Origin: Nematopogon swammerdamellus
Taxonomy: Eukaryota > Arthropoda > Insecta > Lepidoptera > Adelidae
Length of the DNA: 64,000 bases
Reading direction: 5' to 3'
Assembly (NCBI GenBank): GCA_946902875.1
Contig: OX336337.1
Coordinates: 1,178,001 to 1,242,000 of the forward strand
This document shows, in pieces, positions 20,409 to 31,839 of this stretch (positions are counted from its first letter, which is position 1; the number at the start of each line of letters is the position of its first letter). The notes beneath the pieces are model-generated. The model did not search any database, was not told where the DNA came from, and saw only the letters and a program-made list of their open reading frames with translations. The translations under genes were made by a program, and so were the position numbers.

Positions 20409-21383
20409 CGATACATTGAGGTTCTGAAATGTCTCTATAGTGCCGCGACAATGACCGTACAAATACAGGACCAGCAGACGAAACCTATCCAATTGCATCG
20501 TGGAGTCAGACAGGGAGATGTTTCTCCGAAACTGATTACGAATGCATTGGAAGATATATTCAAGCTGCTGGATTGGAAAAAGCGCGGCATTAATATTAAC
20601 GGCGAGTACATTTCACACCTACGTTTCGCGGATGACATAGTCGTGATAGGCGAATCGCTGGAGGAGCTGAATCACATGCTGAACGGCCTCAATGTAGCCT
20701 CCCGCCGAGTCGGCCTCGGGATGAATTTGGACAAGACGAAAGTCATGTTCAACGAACACGTCGTCCCGGGGCACGTAACAGTTGGAGAGGCGACCCTCGA
20801 AGTTGTGCAGAATTATGTCTATCTTGGACAAACCATCCAACTAGGGAAGCACAACTTTGACAATGAGGCCAACAGAAGGATTCAGCTAGGCTGGGCGGCA
20901 TTTGGGAAACTCCGCCACATCTTTTCATCCTCCATCCCACAGTCATTGAAGACGAAGATCTTCAATAAGTGCGTTCTGCCAGTAATGACGTACGGAGCGG
21001 AAACGTGGACCCTGACGATGGGCCTGGTCCACAAATTTAAATTCGCTCAGCGAGCTATGGAAAGAGCAAAGAGCGCTATGGATATAATCCGTAACGACGT
21101 GATACGTCAAAGAACTAAGGTAGTCGACATTGCTAAGAAAATAAGCAAGCTGAAGTGGCAGTGGGCTGGGCACATCTGTCGTAGACCCGACAACCGATGG
21201 GGTAGATGGGTGCTCGAATGGAGGCCACGTACAAGCAAACGTAGCGTGGGATGCCCCCCGGTTAGGTGGACAGATGACCTAAAAAAGGTAGCCGGGAGTG
21301 GATGGATGAGAAGAGCGGAAGACCGCGTGTGGTGGCGTGCTTTGGGAGAGGCCTATGTCCAGCAGTGGATCGATACAGGCTGA
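20409..21383 (+). pseudogene. RTE reverse transcriptase, catalytic and C-terminal part
   Basis: The frame continues with LHRGVRQGDVSPKL and the catalytic HLRFADDIVVIG box, then NLDKTKVMF, YVYLGQTIQL, and the RTE C-terminus with VMTYGAETWTLT, KLKWQWAGHICRR and EAYVQQW. It is clean from 20451 to the TGA at 21381-21383. The downstream half is thus intact, whereas the upstream half is broken. Confidence 0.9.
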
Positions 21384-21439
21384 TGATGATGATGATGACT
21401 CATATTATGAGCGGAACTGATAATTCGATGATTTCCTAT

Positions 21440-21510
21440 TAAAATACGATTTACTATTACACCGACTTTAACGCGAGCGGAGCCGCGGGTACAGCTGTTT
21501 TGACAGGCAG
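21440..21510 (+). repeat. Family-G repeat terminal fragment
   Basis: 'aacgcgagcggagccgcggg' matches the common end of family G. Confidence 0.55.
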
Positions 21511-21879
21511 TACTGACTAGCTTGTTGTTGTTTTGTTGTTTCTATTTTTGAATAAATAGAAGAAATAGGACACACTAACGAAAAGAACTCCGAAACACTT
21601 TAAGTGCGATTGAGAGCAGCGACCACACTTGACCGATTTTTTTCACGTTCGCCAACAGAATAAACGCATTTCGCTTGCAATCCATTAAGTAAATGCACTC
21701 GGTCGCCACTCGGCACTGCATTAATATTGCATTTCTAACACACCGCTTCCTCCTCCATCCCCGCTTCACGCCCCTGCTACGTCGCGCGCCCACGGAGATG
21801 ATATGTCGAGGGAGACTAGCTCTAATTTCTGGTAAAACATGTGTCGCCAGTGCGGGGAGTAGGGGGGGATGCACGACCA

Positions 21880-22405
21880 ATCACGCATCATTTGACTCGA
21901 TAGCATCTTTGGACTCGATACAGCGCCGAGCCATCCGTCTTGTTGGTGACCCGAAACTTACAGATGGTCTGGAGTCCCTGAGTCACAGACGATTTGTGGG
22001 TTCGCTTAGTCTGTTTTACAGATACTATCACGGACGCTGCTCTGCGGAACTAGCATCCCTTATTCCCTGCCACCCGTCCTATCTCCGCATGACTCGTCGC
22101 AGAGAGACTCAGCACCCTTTTGTTGTTGACATTGGGCTTTTGAGAACCCATCGGTTTTCTAAATCTTTTCTTTGTCGCACCGCTAGAGTGTGGAACTGTC
22201 TTCCGGCGAGTGTATTTCCTGAATCCTTTAACCTGGGTGTCTTCAAGCATCGTATTAACGGGCTAGACAGCCTAGCAACAGTCCGCAAATCTGCTGGTAT
22301 GGCACCTAACTGAGCGTGGTTTCGCGAGGAGAGGTGATTTTGGCTCTGTCGACTGCACCATTGGTCCCTCGGCACAGCCACCCATTCTGGTTTACATAAA
22401 AAAAA
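21880..22405 (+). pseudogene. LINE-D2 (CR1/Jockey group) reverse transcriptase C-terminus and 3' end
   Basis: The peptide reads LDSIQRRAIRLVGDPKLTDG, LSLFYRYYHGRCSAEL, RTARVWNCLPASVFPESF and FKHRINGLDSL, stopping at 22311-22313. This is the region after the RT palm in CR1/Jockey-group LINEs. The 3' UTR includes 'cattggtccctcggcacagc' and an A-run at 22398-22406. The open frame extends upstream to 21693 but is not recognisably LINE there. Confidence 0.8.
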
Positions 22406-22529
22406 ATCATTTAATTCCACGTACGCTGCGACGCGACCGAGGACGCGATCATTACGCGGGCGGACGCTTTATATGACTGACGCACAGCCAGTCCACGATG
22501 ATGGTCCGGAGTCTGGACTAACTGATGAT

Positions 22530-23150
22530 CTGACTGGAGTCTCTGAGCCTAGACGTTTTGTAGGGTCACTCAGTCTGTTCTACAGGTCATGGACGCTGCT
22601 CGGGGGAACCTGCATCCCTTACTCCTTGCCATCCAGGTTGGATGCTCTCGCCGCAGATAAACTGAACACCCTTTTGTTGTTGACATGGGTTTTTTAGAAG
22701 CCAACGGTTGGAGGGTGTGGAACTGTCTTCCGGCGAGTGTATTTCCCGAATCCTTTAACGTGGTTTTTTTAATAAAAAATTGCGACATGTGGCGCCGAGT
22801 CACCCATAAGGCGTATAACAACGCCCATGGATATTCGGTCGCACGCGGAGGGTGCAAATGCCATGCCGGTCTGACAGGTGCCTATTCACGCCTCTCTTGA
22901 AGGACCCGAGACTGTACTTGGGGGAAAATATGTGGGCAGGGAGAGCGTTCCAGAGTTTACAAGTTCTGCGGAGTAAATGTGTCTTCAAACGTCGTATTAA
23001 CATGCTAGACAGCCTAGCAACAGTTGGCTGGCATGGCGCCATTTTGAGGGTTGTTTCGCGAGGAGAGGTGTTTTTGGCTTATCGACTGCACTGCACACCT
23101 GCACCATTGGTCCCTCGGCACAGCCAGCCATGTTGATTTTCATTAAAAAA
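22530..23150 (+). pseudogene. Second LINE-D2 copy, internally deleted, split by antisense LINE-D
   Basis: Parts of the previous copy recur: 'agacgttttgtagggtcact', 'gtgtggaactgtcttccggc', then (after an insert) 'gtgtcttcaaacgtcgtatt' and 'cattggtccctcggcacagc', with an A-run near 23145. The insert 22764-22974 interrupts the codons between FPESFN and the FK(H/R)RIN block. Confidence 0.75.
22764..22974 (-). mobile_element. LINE-D 3' end nested in LINE-D2
   Basis: Antisense: A-rich end, then 'gacatgtggcgccgagtcac' and 'tcttgaaggacccgagactg', which encode the minus-strand KLWNALPAHIFSPKYSLGSF and GVNRHLSGRHG. 5' truncated. Confidence 0.75.
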
Positions 23151-23254
23151 CGGTAATATTTTGCACATTTTTAGCTATTGGTACTCGTATCATTCCTTTT
23201 AAGGTACGGAACCATAAAAAGTAGAGCACGAACCCAGTGCGCTCAGATATAAAA

Positions 23255-23557
23255 ACCGGCCAAGTGAGAGTCGAAGTTTCCTTATCGCCATGTCATGGTT
23301 AGCGCCACTCACGCCATCTATGGCGTGTTATGAAATGCTTCATATTAGTTAAATGTCATGATTAGTTAAAATGCTTCACACTCTATTCGGTAGATGGGGC
23401 GCGCGCATACACTTTTTGGTTTTTCCTCTATGGCAACCCCCGTGAATTTTTTACTTTTTCTTACTTTTATTATTTGTTGTTATATCGGCGATAATAACAC
23501 ATATTCTGTGAAAATTTCAACGGGTTACCTATTACGGTTCAAGAGATACAGCCCTCG

Positions 23558-23588
<31 letters not shown>

Positions 23589-23640
23589 AGACGGCGTAGG
23601 TTTAGTAATAGGGTCCCGTACCGGAAACGGAACGGGACCC
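23255..23640 (+). repeat. 'accggccaagtg' lepidopteran repeat, copy 2, near full length
   Basis: Begins 'aaaaccggccaagtgagagt', passes 'tatttgttgttatatcggcg' and 'cggttcaagagatacagccc', then (GACA/GACG)n at 23559-23593, and ends 'aatagggtcccgtaccgg'. This is the usual shape of a very abundant lepidopteran repeat. Confidence 0.75.
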
Positions 23641-23649
23641 CAAAAACCA

Positions 23650-24140
23650 ACTCCTCTCACCTATGATCTCGGTGGCCGCGCGATGTCTCCTGAGACCACT
23701 ACGCTGCGCAGCGCCTCTAACGTGGACATCACAGAAATCCTAAGTAATTCTGTGGTGGACATTTACTTCTCTCGATGTGCTTACTGAACTTACATTCCTA
23801 TACTCTACTCTATGTGTTTATATTTAGCTTTTTGAAGCAAAGATTTTTAACGCACATTTGGAATGGGGACCTAACTCAGAAAAAGTGAAACGTCACGTAA
23901 GAACAGAAGTTGCAACGCTCCTCGTTGGCTGGGCAGCGCGTATGTTGCCCTGAGCGCCATGTTTGAGTGTCTTTAGAATTAGAACTGTAGAAGTAGAATT
24001 GTTAGCTGAAAGTGAAAGAATACATTGAAAGGAATTTCGCATAGATGACGCGATCCTGATCAAAAATCTACATCAAAATCATCTATTAATAAGAACATAT
24101 ACAGATAAACACTTATATAATAACAATAACATGAATATAC
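23650..24140. other. No recognised gene
   Basis: Unassigned. Confidence 0.5.
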
Positions 24141-24143
24141 AGA

Positions 24144-24249
24144 GTGTTTGATGACTATAGGTCATAAAGCAAACTCCTGAGCCATTTTTTGCTCCAAATA
24201 GGCTCAGTTACCTGGTTTGCTTTATGACCTATAGTTATCAAACATCCTG
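24144..24249. repeat. Short foldback element
   Basis: The arms 24144-24183 and 24201-24249 are inverted copies ('actataggtcataaagcaaa' and its complement). The outer end 'acagagtgtttga' resembles the 'acagggtgt' termini of other elements here. Confidence 0.7.
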
Positions 24250-24488
24250 CATACTTAGGTGAGAAAACGTAAGCATTACATTTTATTACAATTTCTGCTT
24301 CCACGCCAGTCCTGGCACTGTGATGTGTGAAGCAGAGTTTACCCAGGCATTAGATCATAAACAGAATATTAATATACAGCTTTTCAGTTACACATAATAT
24401 ACCTTGAGTGGCATATTATTAAAAAAAAAATATCGATTAGATTTTATATACGAAGCGTAAGAAACTTCGCTTCTCCCATGATACCTTA

Positions 24489-24782
24489 CTTTTTTTAAGT
24501 AATCCGGTATGGGTGGCTGAGTCAGAGGTGCCAAAGCACATGCTCCGACCAGCCAATATCCCTTCCGAGAAGGTAGGTGCCATACCGGAGACTTTTAGTT
24601 ATATTGCTGTCTATACTGGACTAGAAAAAACTGCAGATGCTGCTATGCGGCCATGTTACATCCAGTACGGTGGTATCGATCCAGTTGGCTACAATTTGAG
24701 CCTACCACCTAGTAAGGGGCAAGGGAAGGGACCTACAGTTTTACACCGGTTCCGAACGGTGAAGCAGCAGGTGTAGGTATGC
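24489..24782 (-). mobile_element. SINE-C, antisense
   Basis: T-run, 'gggtggctgagtcagaggtg', 'gagaaggtaggtgccatacc', 'cctaccacctagtaagggg' and 'gttccgaacggtgaagcagc'. The tRNA-like head is lost. Confidence 0.8.
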
Positions 24783-24989
24783 ACGTACATTCGCATATAG
24801 TTTTATATTTAATCATTTATTATTGGGATTATTTATTATATTATTTATATATATTATTGTGTAGGTACACTATTTTTGTATCTAGTGAAGAAATACTATT
24901 AATAAAATCTAGTAATACAATGTTTTATGCAAAATTCAATTAATATAAAATACTTTGCTAAAAATCCTAAATAAAATACTTTAAATACA

Positions 24990-25162
24990 TGTGCTCAAAA
25001 AGAGTCAAGTGCGTAGTACCCGTAACCGACGAGCGTGTATGAAGAACATTATGAGAGTGGAAGGAGGCGGCAGAGGTGTGTCAGTATGGCACGTGGAGAT
25101 CCGTTGCCTCTGCCTACCCCACTGGAAAATAGGCGTGACGCTATATATGTTTGCACCCGCTG
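24990..25162 (+). pseudogene. LINE-E C-terminal fragment
   Basis: 'gtgctcaaaaagagtcaagt' and 'cgtaaccgacgagcgtgtat', through 'ctctgcctaccccactgg' to 'gcgtgacgctatatatgt', match the 3' end of LINE-E (63290-63308 and 63647-63787). This copy is uninterrupted where LINE-E has a SINE, so it serves as an empty-site reference for that insertion. Confidence 0.8.
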
Positions 25163-25164
25163 GT

Positions 25165-25690
25165 GATCAAACTCGTTACCTCACTAGGTGAGCGCTCCGG
25201 TTCCTGTTCGGTCGTGATTCTAGAAGCTTCTTTCTTCAGACGCACTCCTAGCAAATGTAATGCAAATAAAAATTATAAGCCGACCCACCGCGCCGCTGTC
25301 GTCGCGCCGAAAGCGAAAGAACGGAAAATGGAGTGCCTTATGCATAATGTAGACCCACCTGAGTGCTCCAAATCTCTCTAGATTGACTCGATTTTTGTCA
25401 CCCAGCAGGGCTGGAGCTCCGCACCGCTCCGCGCAGCCGGGCCCCCGCGCGCAACATTAGGCGTACATCGATACGCCAAATAGATTTAGACTCGACCCAG
25501 TGGAGATTTGCGATCAAATATTTATGAAGCTGGAAGCCGACGCGGCACTTCGCTGAGCCGGCATAACACTATGATTTGACTACATTACCGGGGGCGAACA
25601 CTCTTACTACGAGCGTGGGTAGCTGCGAGTAGCGACGCCACCTGCCGCCGCGCCCTCCCCGTTCCTATGTCCATCTGTCGGCCCTTCCGC
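25165..25690. other. No recognised gene
   Basis: Unassigned, GC-richer sequence. Confidence 0.4.
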
Positions 25691-25739
25691 CTGCCCACCG
25701 AAGATCCAGTCAGAGAGATATACACCAATAATTGTACTC

Positions 25740-26092
25740 AACCTTGCGACAAACACACACCACACGCCGTATCCCGACAATCGGGGTAAGCAGAGTAATC
25801 GGTGTTGTGCTGCAAGTACTCTGGTAAATTACAGCACAACACCAACCACCACGTTTAGCAAAGTATTCGGACAAGATAACTATCAGGCAGCAAGTAAGGC
25901 ACGAAGGCCCACCTGCTGCATGACTCGGTGGAAAGACCGCGCCAAGGTCAGAGGTGGCTAGCCTGTCGCTCTTATGCACGGCATCTTGTCCTTTTCCCTT
26001 AGTCGCCTTTTACGATATGCACGGGGAGAGATGCAGTGGGACTATTCTTATTAAGTACCGACCCCACACAGTACGAGTAGGGAACTTATCCT
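25740..26092 (-). mobile_element. SINE-D (SINE-B head with a different body), antisense
   Basis: The minus strand starts with the SINE-B-type head ('gtactgtgtggggtcggtac', 'tgcatctctccccgtg', then a 'gtcgtaaaaggcgactaagg' run). It continues into a body ('ggcacgaag', 'gtgttgtgctgtaatt' and 'cgattactctgcttacccc', or their close variants) shared with 41545-41822. It does not carry the SINE-A/B body. Confidence 0.6.
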
Positions 26093-26100
26093 GCCGGACC

Positions 26101-26468
26101 TCTTTTTTTTATAGAAAGCGCGACATGTGGCGCCGAGCCACCCATGAGGTGTCTAACGACGCCCATGGACATTCGGTCGTATGCGTTGCGAATGCCATGC
26201 CGGCCTGACAGGTGCCTATTCACGACCCTCTTGAAGGACCCGAGCCTGTACTTGGGGTGAGATATATGGGCAGGGAGAGCGTTCCAGTGGTTGCCGGTTC
26301 TGTAAGTAGAGGAAAGATCTGCAGAACCGGTTAGTACGCAACCGCGGTAAATCCAGCGTATAGGATGCAAACCCTGCCCTGTGAGCTTGGTGCGGAGGTG
26401 GAAAGGGAACGGCGGCATCGCGTTAAACAGCTCCTCCCCATGGAATAAGCGATAAAACACTGAAGACT
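26101..26468 (-). pseudogene. LINE-D reverse transcriptase C-terminus and 3' end
   Basis: The minus strand reads VFYRLFHGEELFNAMPPF, RTGNHWNALPAHISHPKY and LGSFKRVVNRHLSGRHG, the post-palm region of a CR1/Jockey-group LINE, then a short 3' UTR ending in an A-run (T-run at 26101-26110). The 5' side abuts a SINE-B remnant. Confidence 0.75.
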
Positions 26469-26575
26469 TTTTTTTAATGGAAACTGACACGGCTGGCTAC
26501 ATCACGATGATCATACACGGGGAGAGATGCAGTGGGGCTATTCTTTTGTAAGTACCGACCCCACACGATACGTTT
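26469..26575 (-). mobile_element. SINE-B with internal deletion
   Basis: The antisense tail ('ggaaactgacacggctggct', to 26505) is joined directly to the antisense head ('cacggggagagatgcagtgg', to 26575). Most of the body is missing. Confidence 0.7.
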
Positions 26576-26579
26576 ATTA

Positions 26580-27275
26580 TAGAGGTTGATGAAAGTATGG
26601 CCAATTCACCTGCCACCGCACCGGTTCGCAACAAAGGCGCTCGGAAGAGGCTCTAGCTAGGCCAACGATGAGCAGTTGTTAATTAATTAATTTATCACGA
26701 AACTGCAGCGAGGCACAGATTATTCACGCCTACCTCCCCTCCCCCCCCCCCCCCCCCCCCTTCATCGCAGCGCCCTCCCCCGGTGCCCCCACCCCGCCCA
26801 CGCTACCCCTCCCCCCATCCCCTCTAACTGGAGGCGCAAAGCGCAAAATCTTTTAAGTTTCCGTTTTAATTACAAAATTAATTCAAAACGTAATTAAAGT
26901 TCACAATAAGGCAGCGAAACAATTGAAGTTATTTATGTTAGTTTATGCTTTATAGCGAAGCCTTCAGCTCCGTAGGCGGGGGTGGGTACATGGGAGGTAG
27001 AGCTCGCGTCGCCGGCGCGGGGTAGTGATTTGTGCCTAGTCATGTATCCGCCCAGGCCTGGCAAGGGTTGACATTTAGTAAACACAGCATTTTTCTGACG
27101 ATTCCCTTTCGGAAATTGAAGATTTCAAATTTATTTGGCGATGCTTGTGGGCCTGTGGGCGGAATTCAATTTTTGCGACGATGGCTGAGCGCGGCAGAAT
27201 TATTTCCTTCACATTCGCACTCCAGCATACGTTAGCAAGTAGTTACATATCACTTGTCACATATATATATATATA
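26580..27275. other. No recognised gene; C-run
   Basis: Unassigned. A C-tract of about 20 lies at 26741-26760. Confidence 0.45.
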
Positions 27276-27284
27276 CATATATAT

Positions 27285-27645
27285 ACTGGCTTTTGCCCGC
27301 GGCTTCGCTCGAGTGAAATTCGTAAAAGAAAAAAGTAAGTAAGCCCGCTGTCGTACCTTTATTTACGCGCGCGGAACAATTCGGTTTGTATGAGAACCGC
27401 ACCTTAGCGTAACCTGAACTGCATTTTATTTAGCATATCCTGTATCACGTATAGTTAAATGTGCTTGTACTAAGTTTCATCGAATTCGGATGATCGGATT
27501 AAGAGTTATGGAGGAACATACATACATACAGAAAATATTTCTAAAAATCGTCAATTTAGTTTTAGTATCACACAGAGTCTGCAGACGCAGTATCTCATAA
27601 AAAAAAGTAACTTACTCCATGACTTACAGGTTTATTATATTGATT
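27285..27645 (-). repeat. Family-G repeat, near full length, antisense
   Basis: From 'ggcttttgcccgcggcttcg' to 'gtaacttactccatgactta'. It contains 'gaacaattcggtttgtatga', 'gatgatcggattaagagtta' and 'agtctgcagacgcagtatct'. Confidence 0.75.
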
Positions 27646-27726
27646 CATTGATGATATACCTACTCGTAGGACCAGACATAGATAGACCTAGTGTACCTAA
27701 GTATGTTCTTATTGACATGAGAAGAA

Positions 27727-27905
27727 TCATGCTGGGAATATCGCTACATGATGTGGTGCGTAACGAGGCAATCCGCCGACGCACCAAAGTAGTCGATATT
27801 GGACACCGGGTGGCTAAGCTCAAGTGGCAGTGGGCTGGGCACGTTAGCCGAAGAGACGATGACCGTTGGAGTAACCGTCGTCGATATTGGAAACCGGTTA
27901 ACTAA
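27727..27905 (+). pseudogene. RTE-clade LINE fragment
   Basis: Encodes MLGISLHDVVRNEAIRRR, TKVVDIGHRVAKLKWQWAGH and VSRRDDDRWSNR, almost identical to 97-243. It breaks off into a duplicated 'cgtcgatattggaaaccggt' segment. Confidence 0.85.
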
Positions 27906-28018
27906 GCTCAAATGAATGTCTTCAGTCGGGTCAGTCAGTTGACTAACTGAGCCGACTGAAGGCAGCATCATCATCATTTTCTGACGGACGGACGACACAT
28001 ACATATGCAGAAATCACT

Positions 28019-28350
28019 TTGTTTCTATGGAAACTGACACGGTTGGCTACATCACCTACAACATCCGTGAAGTCAGCCCATAACACCGGGTGAACTAGGT
28101 GCCATATCAGTGCTTCCCTTCGGTCGTGCGTGCCGGCTAGACACTGAACTGGACGGAAAACACAAACTATTTACATAGCCGTTTCGACAGACGTTTCATT
28201 CAGTGCGGTGGTACCAACCCCGCCCGGGTTGAACCCTACCACCTAATAAGGTGAGAAGGGACCTACAGCTTTACGTGGAGTCCGAACTACGGTCAGCCTC
28301 CAACGGCCGAGCGGTCACCCGTCCACGTACTGACCGGCCCAGCGTTATTT
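28019..28350 (-). mobile_element. SINE-A, antisense, head incomplete
   Basis: Tail 'ggaaactgacacggttggct', body, and a head as far as the 5S-like 'cacgtactgaccggcccagc'; it stops before the A-box. Confidence 0.85.
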
Positions 28351-29785
28351 AATAACTTAACAACTTAACTTTGATACTATTCAAACCACTATAGGAGCAG
28401 AAAACCCCAAAAAAAACGCTGGAAACTTGTCATCGATCTGCCATCTTCATACTATGAAAGTAGGTAAGGTAAAACTTGCAGTAAAGTAATTTTGCCGCGC
28501 TCAGCCGTCAGATGGGTCACAGTGAATCTGCAACAGCGATTTCCCACAGACACAGGCAACAAACAAAGCCACATCGCCGTAATCGAGTCGAAATTAAACC
28601 CGCAACGAGTTCGCGCATTATAACTTTTTATTAGCGCTAATGGAGCTCTGGCGGCAATTAACTCTCGTCGATACAAACTAATTAGGCACCAGTGCTCACG
28701 CCACACCACGCGAGATACTGTACAGGGCCGTATTTAGATTCAATTAATACCACAGCATGAACGCAACGACACTGATGAATGACGCGCTCGATCGAAAACG
28801 TAACGCCCGTGAAACGAGTTGCAACCAGTCACCGCAAGATGGCTGACAAGCATCGTACATGTATTTCGCTAAACAGAGTTGTATTGTAACGACTGGCGAT
28901 ACCAATGGGCGCTACGCTTTGTGTACTCCCATAGAACGTTGGAAATAAAAGTCTTCAACAAACACGGCTACTAGCTTAGCTTTATAGCTTTTTAAATTAC
29001 CATTCATTATCAGTGAGCCATTCATAATAATATATATTCTGCAGAATACATTCGTCGAATACATATCCGCTCACTGTTCATTATAAATAACATACCTATT
29101 TTTATTCTCATCATTCGTATGGTGTAAAATAGTAGGTACAATATGCTTGAATTTGTCCTGTTTAGTTTCTACGGAAAACATTCGACGACGTAAGAGAAAA
29201 CTGGACGTGAGATAACGAAATAGAACATTAAGTGACATAAACATAACTTAAAAAATATAAATAAAAAAAAATTATCGCTTGGGCTATTTTGCCACTCCTC
29301 CGCTCTTGCACTGCTCAGTACAAAGGCCCCAACGGGGAATAGATACATACGCCTCTGGTGTTAATGCCACGTTAATCCCCAATCTAATGGAACTTATATG
29401 TCGCTGTCAGGCCACTATAAAACTGGCAGCCGACTCAGCTTTAAAAGCTTTCAGAGTATGTTCGTAGTGACGTCCGGCCGAGTCGCTAAGTGCCTTATTA
29501 ATAAACAAAATTGTGATAATAATGCTGCGCTAATGTCTCCCGCCGATAGTTAATAGTCTCCTCTCAATTAATTATACGTTTTGGATTAGGTGCTTTGGTC
29601 GAGATTTCGTAGCGAGTCGATAACTGAGAACGAGATCGAGTATTTAACTAGTAAAGCCCGTTTCTTTTTAAGGCGGAGGAAAGTAATGTTTGATTGACAT
29701 GTACCTATGCTTCACACAACTAATGATTAAGTCGATAAAAATACTATCGACTTCTATCGATTGAAAAATTGTTAGTGTTAGTTAT
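28351..29785. other. No recognised gene
   Basis: About 1.4 kb of unassigned sequence without convincing coding regions on either strand. Confidence 0.45.
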
Positions 29786-29787
29786 AA

Positions 29788-30965
29788 AGGTCGGCACATC
29801 GACCAAAATTTTTTTTGTGTAGGTAAGTGGGGTCATTTGCAAGGTGTTGGCCGATGATACCTTTATCAGGTGTCACGTGGTATCGAGATACGATTTTTTT
29901 CTTTATTTTTGAAAATTACCAAAATCCCAGCTGTGAACCCTTGTAACTTTTTTGGTTATTATTGTATCAGCACGAAATAAAAATTTATTGAATTTTACGA
30001 TGATTTGCCTTGATCTAGAAAAAAAATTTTTTTTTTATGGAAACTTACACGCGGTTGGCTACATCACCTACAACGTCCGTGATGTCAGCCCATAACACCG
30101 GGTGAACTAGGTGCCATGTCAGTGCTTCCCCCTTTGATCGTCGTTAATGATTTTGATGAAGTTAATACCATAAAAAGGTCTTATGACCTCCCAAAGTCCC
30201 GAGAACTAGTAAAAATAAGACAGAATATTAATTTCTTAATTCTTTAAAAAAAAACTTGCAGCAATTGACAGCTTCATTTTCTTTTAAAAAGTTCGCTAGT
30301 TTACACCCTTTCCAACGGTATACCACATGTCATACAAATAATTCGGTATGAGGGACAGAGACCAGAACAGAACGACAACACGGGCACTTATCGGTCGCTT
30401 CCCGTATTGAGAGTGTTTTCGGGAGCATTTTCAAATTTAGAACGTGTACCGGTCGCGCGGGTACTTTGTTCAGTTCTCCATTGTTAATGTTTAGTAGACT
30501 CTTGCAAATTATCCCTAATTTTGACCACATAATGAATTATTTGTATGACATGTGGTATACCATTGGAAAGGTCGTAAACTAGCGAACTTTTTAAAAGAAA
30601 ATGAAGCTATCAATTACTGTTACTTTTTGTTTTTAAATTAATTAAGAAATTAAGATTCTGTCATATTTTTACTCGTTCTCGGGAGTTGGGGAGGTCATAA
30701 GACCTTTTCATGGTATTAACTTCAACAAATAATATTTTTGTAGAATAAGGATACATCGTAAAATTCAATAAATTTTATTTCGTGTTGATACAATCATAAA
30801 CAAAAAAGTTACAAGGGCTTAAAGCTGGGATTTTGGTAATTTTCAAAAATGAAGACAAAAAATCGTATCTCGATAACACGTGACACCTGACAAAAGGTAT
30901 CATGTGTCAAAACGTTGCAAATGACCCGACTTACCTACAAAAAAATTGTCCCGAACGTCCTGTAT
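29788..30965. repeat. Large foldback element, copy 1
   Basis: The left arm (29788-30350, interrupted by a SINE) and right arm (30525-30965) are inverted copies. Paired landmarks are 'gtatcgagatacgattttt' with 'aaaatcgtatctcgata', 'accaaaatcccagct' with 'agctgggattttggt', and 'aaaaagttcgctagttt' with 'aaactagcgaacttttt'. No transposase gene lies between them. Confidence 0.8.
30029..30147 (-). mobile_element. SINE-A/B tail nested in the foldback left arm
   Basis: T-run, then 'cggttggctacatcacctac' and 'gaactaggtgccatgtcagt'. It ends at about 30147, where foldback sequence resumes. Confidence 0.75.
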
Positions 30966-31049
30966 ATAATGCGACTTAGAAATCCTGACATTTAATAAAG
31001 TGAAACAAAATTATTTTGTTTCTGATATCACTAAACACACCACAGGCTG

Positions 31050-31092
31050 CTATTGTACACACACACACACACACACACACACCCTCACACAC
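31050..31092. repeat. (CA)n microsatellite
   Basis: Pure CA dinucleotides for about 32 bp, then 'ccctcacacac'. Confidence 0.9.
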
Positions 31093-31734
31093 TTTTTTCT
31101 AGCTAGATTTAACTGAAGATTTTGTCAATCAAGTCCAAAATTAAGTAAATATTCTAGTTCTCAACACTTAATCAATCGATACAATTATCGATAACATTTA
31201 CATGACTATTTAAAATTTGTCGGAAACTGGCAACACACCAATACGTCACTTTCCTCCGTCTTGCAAAAAGAAAAAAAAAACAGATTATAGATACTAACTT
31301 ATTAAACAAATACTCCGTCTGTATGACTGGACTAAATACCTACTATAGACTATAGGGCATAAGCTACAGACTACAGACCCCGTTAATTTATAAAGGTACA
31401 GTTGCGGGCGGGCAACAAATAATGCGTGTCGAGTTTTAGAAAGAGACCATCCGGCTGTAGCGCGCCGTCCCTGTCGCACCAATTCAACAAATATATTAGC
31501 GTAACACACATTGCCTTCATGAGACCAAACTGTGCGAAAGGGATCACTCGTTATCTCATCGCTAATATGACGAGATGAAGACGAGATGTGACACTGACCA
31601 CCCCGCCCGGCCCCACCCGGCGCCGGCGGTCACCCCTGGAACCTCCCGACCAGAAATTAATGGCTCTAGGGTTGCTACAAAAAAACATCAAATCAAAAAT
31701 TCCCTGTGGATTGGCATTTATCTTCTTGGCACTA

Positions 31735-31830
31735 TCTTGAGGATTGGGAAAGGATTCATGCTTCGGTGGTTCGGTCATCTTAGAAGAATGAATGATAGGA
31801 GGCTAACGAAATTTATAACTATAGAGCAGT
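31735..31830 (+). pseudogene. LINE-E C-terminal fragment, left piece
   Basis: Encodes LRIGKGFMLRWFGHLRRM and NDRRLTKF, matching LINE-E at 63140-63215 ([19 protein letters not shown]). It breaks off at 31830; the matching continuation lies at 32325-32510. Confidence 0.75.
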
Positions 31831-31839
31831 GGCGGCTTT

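Larger units (their letters stand above)
19995..21396 (+). mobile_element. RTE-clade LINE, 5' truncated copy with (GAT)n tail
   Basis: Carries the reverse transcriptase and C-terminal region of an RTE element, ending in 'ctgatgatgatgatgatga' at 21380-21397. The endonuclease half is missing. Sequence-related fragments occur at 13-440, 16266-16600, 27727-27905 and 61172-61236. Confidence 0.9.
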
